Source: Chlamydiota bacterium (lineage in GTDB: Bacteria; Auribacterota; UBA3054; B51-G9). Taken from it: a stretch of DNA of 6,494 nucleotides. The notes under the pieces are model-generated. The model searched no databases. It was not told the origin of the DNA and saw nothing but the letters and a program-made list of their open reading frames with translations. Made by a program: the position numbers and the translations under genes. Shown piece by piece: positions 6,125 through 6,494 of this stretch (positions are counted from its first letter, which is position 1; every line of letters begins with the position of its first letter). The stretch covers positions 1-6,494 of the forward strand of contig QMOL01000171.1 of assembly GCA_003648225.1 (NCBI GenBank), read 5' to 3'.

Positions 6125-6160
6125 TAAATCTTAAACTTTTAAACTTTAAATCTTAATCTT
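6125..6160. repeat. Degenerate 7-8 base tandem repeats
   Basis: Five consecutive units can be read: TAAATCT, TAAACTT, TTAAACTT, TAAATCT, TAATCTT. The 10-base TAAATCTTAA occurs twice (6125-6134 and 6147-6156). The run fills the space between the terminator and the stop codon of the minus-strand gene. It is short and low-complexity, so it may have no function. Confidence 0.4.
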
Positions 6161-6494
6161 CAATACATCGTCCTGTTACGCCTGTACGCTTCTTCGTTAA
6201 CTGTAAGTTCGTCTAAGCAGGACTGTGTCATAGGATAATATCTGAAGTCGGCAAGCGGAAGAAAAGGAGCCATTAAATATCCGGGAATATAAAAAACTAA
6301 TTGTACAATTGAAGGTTCGTTGTATTCATAAGTAAAACTTGAATATTGTGTGTATTCACCGGCTTGGTTTCCTTGTTCAATAAGCGCTTTAGACATATAG
6401 CCCATCATTTGAAAAGGAACAATAACCGTGTCGCCAATTACAGCAAATGGAAATGAAGCGCCTGCGGTAAATTTAGAACCTTCTGCCGAAGAAC
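6160..6494 (-). CDS. Hypothetical protein, C-terminal part; possibly a YceK/YidQ-like lipoprotein
   Basis: The frame is open from the right window edge to the TGA at 6162-6160, giving 110 visible residues; the start lies outside the window. The internal Met codons near 6408 are therefore unlikely to be the start. The visible part reads FPFAVIGDTVIVPFQMMGY near its beginning, then a Tyr-rich stretch, then a hydrophobic segment (IVQLVFYIPGYLMAPFLPL) and a charged tail ending EEAYRRNRTMY. The P-x4-GDT-x2-PF pattern recalls small YceK/YidQ-type lipoproteins, in which a DTxxLP motif follows a proline-rich stretch, but the signal peptide and lipobox Cys cannot be seen, so this is a weak guess. It is convergent with rpoD and has its own terminator signal at 6089-6115. 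Confidence 0.7.
   Translation of the reverse strand, partial: SSAEGSKFTAGASFPFAVIGDTVIVPFQMMGYMSKALIEQGNQAGEYTQYSSFTYEYNEPSIVQLVFYIPGYLMAPFLPLADFRYYPMTQSCLDELTVNEEAYRRNRTMY

Noticed and set aside
1..6494. CRISPR array, tRNA genes, insertion-sequence transposase or phage genes
   Set aside because: No regularly spaced repeats of the right size, no tRNA cloverleaf or TTCRA arm, and no transposase or integrase reading frame were seen.

Overview
The window is a fragment of a low-GC bacterial chromosome. It carries one dense plus-strand run of housekeeping genes (1-5755), then an intergenic stretch of about 400 bases, then the 3' part of a convergent minus-strand gene that runs off the right edge. 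The genes suggest a diderm that makes diaminopimelate: a DapF C-terminus, a LolD-type lipoprotein-release ATPase, and a primary sigma factor with region 1.1 and a long insert between regions 1.2 and 2. It also has a McsA/McsB protein-arginine kinase pair, best known from Firmicutes but with McsA/McsB-like genes also present in members of the PVC superphylum such as Chlamydia. Together these point to a PVC-type bacterium, perhaps Lentisphaerota or a relative. That assignment is an inference from gene content; no rRNA or other marker is present.

Plus strand, left to right: the 3' end of dapF (lysine and cell-wall precursor synthesis); a LolD-like ABC ATPase; a class IV branched-chain aminotransferase (ilvE); mcsA; mcsB; rdgB (house-cleaning XTP/dITP diphosphatase); rpoD. 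Neighbouring genes overlap by one base or lie at most 19 bases apart, so all seven are probably one transcription unit whose promoter is outside the window. Two junctions are TAATG stop/start overlaps (dapF/lolD and ilvE/mcsA), and mcsA/mcsB are separated by one base. Almost none of the starts has a recognisable Shine-Dalgarno sequence; only mcsB has a weak one.

As a set the genes supply amino acids and envelope precursors (dapF, ilvE), lipoprotein sorting (lolD), protein quality control by arginine phosphorylation (mcsA, mcsB), nucleotide-pool sanitation (rdgB) and general transcription (rpoD). The functional link is growth and stress maintenance rather than one pathway. No ctsR or clpC accompanies mcsAB here, unlike the classical Firmicute operon.

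The 5756-6159 intergenic region is the least explained part. It contains a GC-rich block (about 51% G+C over 5811-5910) with spaced direct repeats, a GC-rich palindromic element around a perfect 16-bp palindrome (5955-5970), AT-rich inverted repeats (6016-6079), a strong bidirectional terminator (6089-6123) and short degenerate tandem repeats (6125-6160). I found no convincing new multi-gene system; the best leads are the mcsAB context and this intergenic region.
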